Shown here piece by piece: positions 62,238-64,000 of a DNA stretch of 64,000 bases. This DNA is from Lewinellaceae bacterium (GTDB taxonomy: Bacteria; Bacteroidota; Bacteroidia; Chitinophagales; Saprospiraceae). The position numbers and the translations under genes were made by a program. Numbering within the stretch: the first letter of the stretch is position 1; each line of letters starts with the position of its first letter. The DNA is taken from the NCBI GenBank assembly GCA_020636325.1, contig JACJYC010000007.1:228619-292618 (forward strand), given 5' to 3'. Under the pieces are notes generated by a model. It did not search any database. It was not told the origin of the DNA and saw only the letters and a list, made by a program, of their open reading frames with translations.

Positions 62238-63905
62238 ATGAAACCGATCCTGGTTATTGGCCTGTTTAGCACAGTATTTCAGTCCTGTTTTGCGCAGGAA
62301 AAATTCACTTTTCACAACGATATCCATCCGAAAATTTCCGGGAAAATCTCCGGGTACGACCCCGCCGCCGACCCTGACCTGGTGATGACGTTTCATAGTG
62401 TCGTCCCGGAGCCCAAGGCGCAGGTGGAGCGGTCGGTTCCTTTGCAAAAAGACGGAACGTTCGAATTCACGCCGAATTATTCCATTCGGAACCAGCAGTT
62501 CTGGCTGGCCGTCGGCGATTACTACTTCGGCGAGTTGCTTCTGGACAAGGGGCTGACAGTCGATGTTGATCTGGAGACCCTGAAAACCGAATCCGGATCC
62601 TTTGCTACGCCCGGCGTCCGGTTCGGTGGCCCCGATGGTGAGATGAATGATTTTGTCAATCGCTTCATCACCTATAGAAATGCCCACCGGGAGCGGAATA
62701 CCGAAACCGCCTACAGGAAAATGATGATGAACCGGGAATCGTCAACCGCTGAAAAGGTGGACAGCATCCGGCTTCACTACGCCGAGAACCAAAAAACGGA
62801 GGCCCAGTTTCTGCAGGAAACCCCCTCACCCTATGCCTGGATATTGGAAAACGAACGGTTGTCGGATATGTACGGTGATATTTTTGTCGTCCATTGGTAC
62901 CGCGAAATGCCGGACGATCTGTTGGCAGAAGCCGTGAACCACCAGCCCAGGCTGTGCAGCAACGCCGGCATGATGAGTTATTACGGCTACCTGAGCACCT
63001 TTCTGTTTGCGCTGAACAAACCGGAGAGGTTGGCGCTTTATGAAGAAAAATTGCTGCCGGCATTGGATATTCCCGCTGAAAAGGAACGGCTTGAAGCTTT
63101 CATCCAGGTCTGCCGCAGGCAGTTGAAAAACGAACCTTATGACGAAGCGTTGTATAAGACCGAATCGAGCTATTTTTCCAAGCAGTACGAGCGGCAGATC
63201 CATGCGGCCAATGTTGCGCTTTTTGCGGAAAAACTGGAGAAGCTTCCGGGTGAGAAAGCGGATCTCCTGACCCTCAGAGGCGGAGGAGAAGACATCTGGA
63301 AAAGGGAACAATACGCAACGGTTCTGCTCCCGAAAATGAAAAACCAATGGGCCGCCGAATTGATGGAAAAACAATGGGACCGCTCACGCCGACAGATCCT
63401 GGCCGTAAACCAAAAACTCGAAGCTATCCGGATTCCGGATGCGCCGTCTCCGGTCGGGGAACCGCTTGGTAAACTGCCCAACGGCGCGGAACTGATCCTC
63501 TCCAATCAGGAAAAGGTGGACGATCTGTTATCCGCCGTTCGCGCTGCTTATCCAGGTAAGGCGATTGTTCTGGACGTGTGGGCCACCTGGTGCGGGCCCT
63601 GCATCCACGATATGCAACACAGTGCCGAAAACCTGCAAAAACTCCGGCAAATGGGCGTTGAAGTGGCCTACCTCTGCACCGCCAACGGCACGACGCAGGA
63701 CGGCTGGATGAAAAAGGTAACCGAGTTGGATCTGCCGGCTATGCATATCTACCTTAACCCGGCACTTTCCCGGGAAATCATGACTTTCTTCGACTTGCCG
63801 GGGTATCCCAGCCATGTCTTCCTGGATAAAAACGGCCGGTACGTCCCCAATCTGCTGCACCGGATCAGCGAGCTCGATTTTGAGGTGATCAGGGAAAAAC
63901 TGTAA
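62238..63905 (+). CDS. Exported TlpA-type thioredoxin-domain protein
   Basis: The 555-residue protein has a signal peptide (MKPILVIGLFSTVFQSCFAQ), a long N-terminal region (about 25-400) without a recognised motif, and a C-terminal thioredoxin domain with VWATWCGPC (C452-GP-C455) and the cis-Pro loop LPGYPSHVFLD. It is probably a periplasmic thiol-disulfide reductase. The ATG at 62238 fits the signal peptide better than the frame start at 62211. The gene lies 120 bp after the CHAT gene; a functional link is not shown. Confidence 0.85.
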   Translation: MKPILVIGLFSTVFQSCFAQEKFTFHNDIHPKISGKISGYDPAADPDLVMTFHSVVPEPKAQVERSVPLQKDGTFEFTPNYSIRNQQFWLAVGDYYFGELLLDKGLTVDVDLETLKTESGSFATPGVRFGGPDGEMNDFVNRFITYRNAHRERNTETAYRKMMMNRESSTAEKVDSIRLHYAENQKTEAQFLQETPSPYAWILENERLSDMYGDIFVVHWYREMPDDLLAEAVNHQPRLCSNAGMMSYYGYLSTFLFALNKPERLALYEEKLLPALDIPAEKERLEAFIQVCRRQLKNEPYDEALYKTESSYFSKQYERQIHAANVALFAEKLEKLPGEKADLLTLRGGGEDIWKREQYATVLLPKMKNQWAAELMEKQWDRSRRQILAVNQKLEAIRIPDAPSPVGEPLGKLPNGAELILSNQEKVDDLLSAVRAAYPGKAIVLDVWATWCGPCIHDMQHSAENLQKLRQMGVEVAYLCTANGTTQDGWMKKVTELDLPAMHIYLNPALSREIMTFFDLPGYPSHVFLDKNGRYVPNLLHRISELDFEVIREKL

Positions 63906-64000
63906 TAGGCGAATGAGCCTTGCGGATTTTTTTACTGGCATTGGTCAAAATCAAGGGTTTACTTTTGGTTTTTTCTTGATAAGCTTTTGATTTTTTGATC
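63906..64000. other. Right edge, no gene visible
   Basis: The last 95 bp are AT-rich after the TlpA stop and hold T-runs. A weak hairpin near 63908-63919 (GGCGAATGAGCC) could be part of a terminator. Confidence 0.4.

Overview
The window looks like chromosome of a Bacteroidota bacterium, most likely of the Saprospiria (Lewinella/Haliscomenobacter relatives). The reasons are a short 289-residue primary sigma factor, promoters with the Bacteroidota -7 element TAnnTTTG, type IX secretion parts (PorZ, PorP/SprF, a type-B gliding-motility C-terminal domain), a DUF2723 glycosyltransferase and a type II glutamine synthetase. Base composition is moderately GC-rich by eye in genes, with a few sharply AT-rich non-coding stretches. 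I found no rRNA, tRNA, CRISPR array, prophage or intact insertion sequence.

Layout. 0.1-9 kb: a Tat-exported GH109-type oxidoreductase/glycosidase, a sugar nucleotidyltransferase, a LolD/MacB-type ABC ATPase divergent from a large FtsX-type permease with a sigma-54-like promoter, a lactonase-like lipoprotein and a DUF1015 protein. Between the permease and the lactonase lies a 122-bp MITE-like element. 8.6-9.6 kb is an AT-rich non-coding stretch. 9.6-20 kb, mostly minus strand: M28 peptidase, rpiB, a GT117/DUF2723 membrane protein, porZ, nadD, a lipoprotein and dnaN. 20-28 kb, plus strand: an M16-like protein without its zinc motif, mreBCD, PBP2, a CapA-like protein and folA. 27.6-33.8 kb: an ECF sigma factor with a membrane-anchored beta-barrel partner, a PaaI thioesterase, a DUF6089 outer-membrane protein, a polysaccharide deacetylase, gltX and a small charged protein. 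34-44.3 kb: a 2391-residue surface protein followed by PorP/SprF and an OmpA-family protein, a typical type IX secretion cargo-plus-partner set. 44.3-51.7 kb: dodecin, radical SAM/SPASM protein, rpoD, a START-like protein, a second ECF sigma factor, an orphan VWA protein, a redoxin and a helical-repeat protein. 51.9-56.1 kb: a nitrogen-assimilation cluster (P-II, Amt, a beta-barrel porin, GSII). 56.5-64 kb: AI-2E-family permease, FISUMP protein, a putative zinc-finger anti-sigma protein next to a secreted TPR-CHAT protease, and a TlpA-type thioredoxin protein.

The most unusual feature is a set of tandem heptanucleotide arrays placed just after stop codons, with one orientation relative to transcription: the coding strand reads AGTNNNN repeatedly. 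Where two genes converge, each contributes its own array, and together they form long perfect hairpins (arms of 15, 16 and 26 bp). The most interesting gene pair is the anti-sigma-like membrane protein plus exported TPR-CHAT protease at 58.6-62.1 kb, which could be a protease-controlled envelope signalling module.
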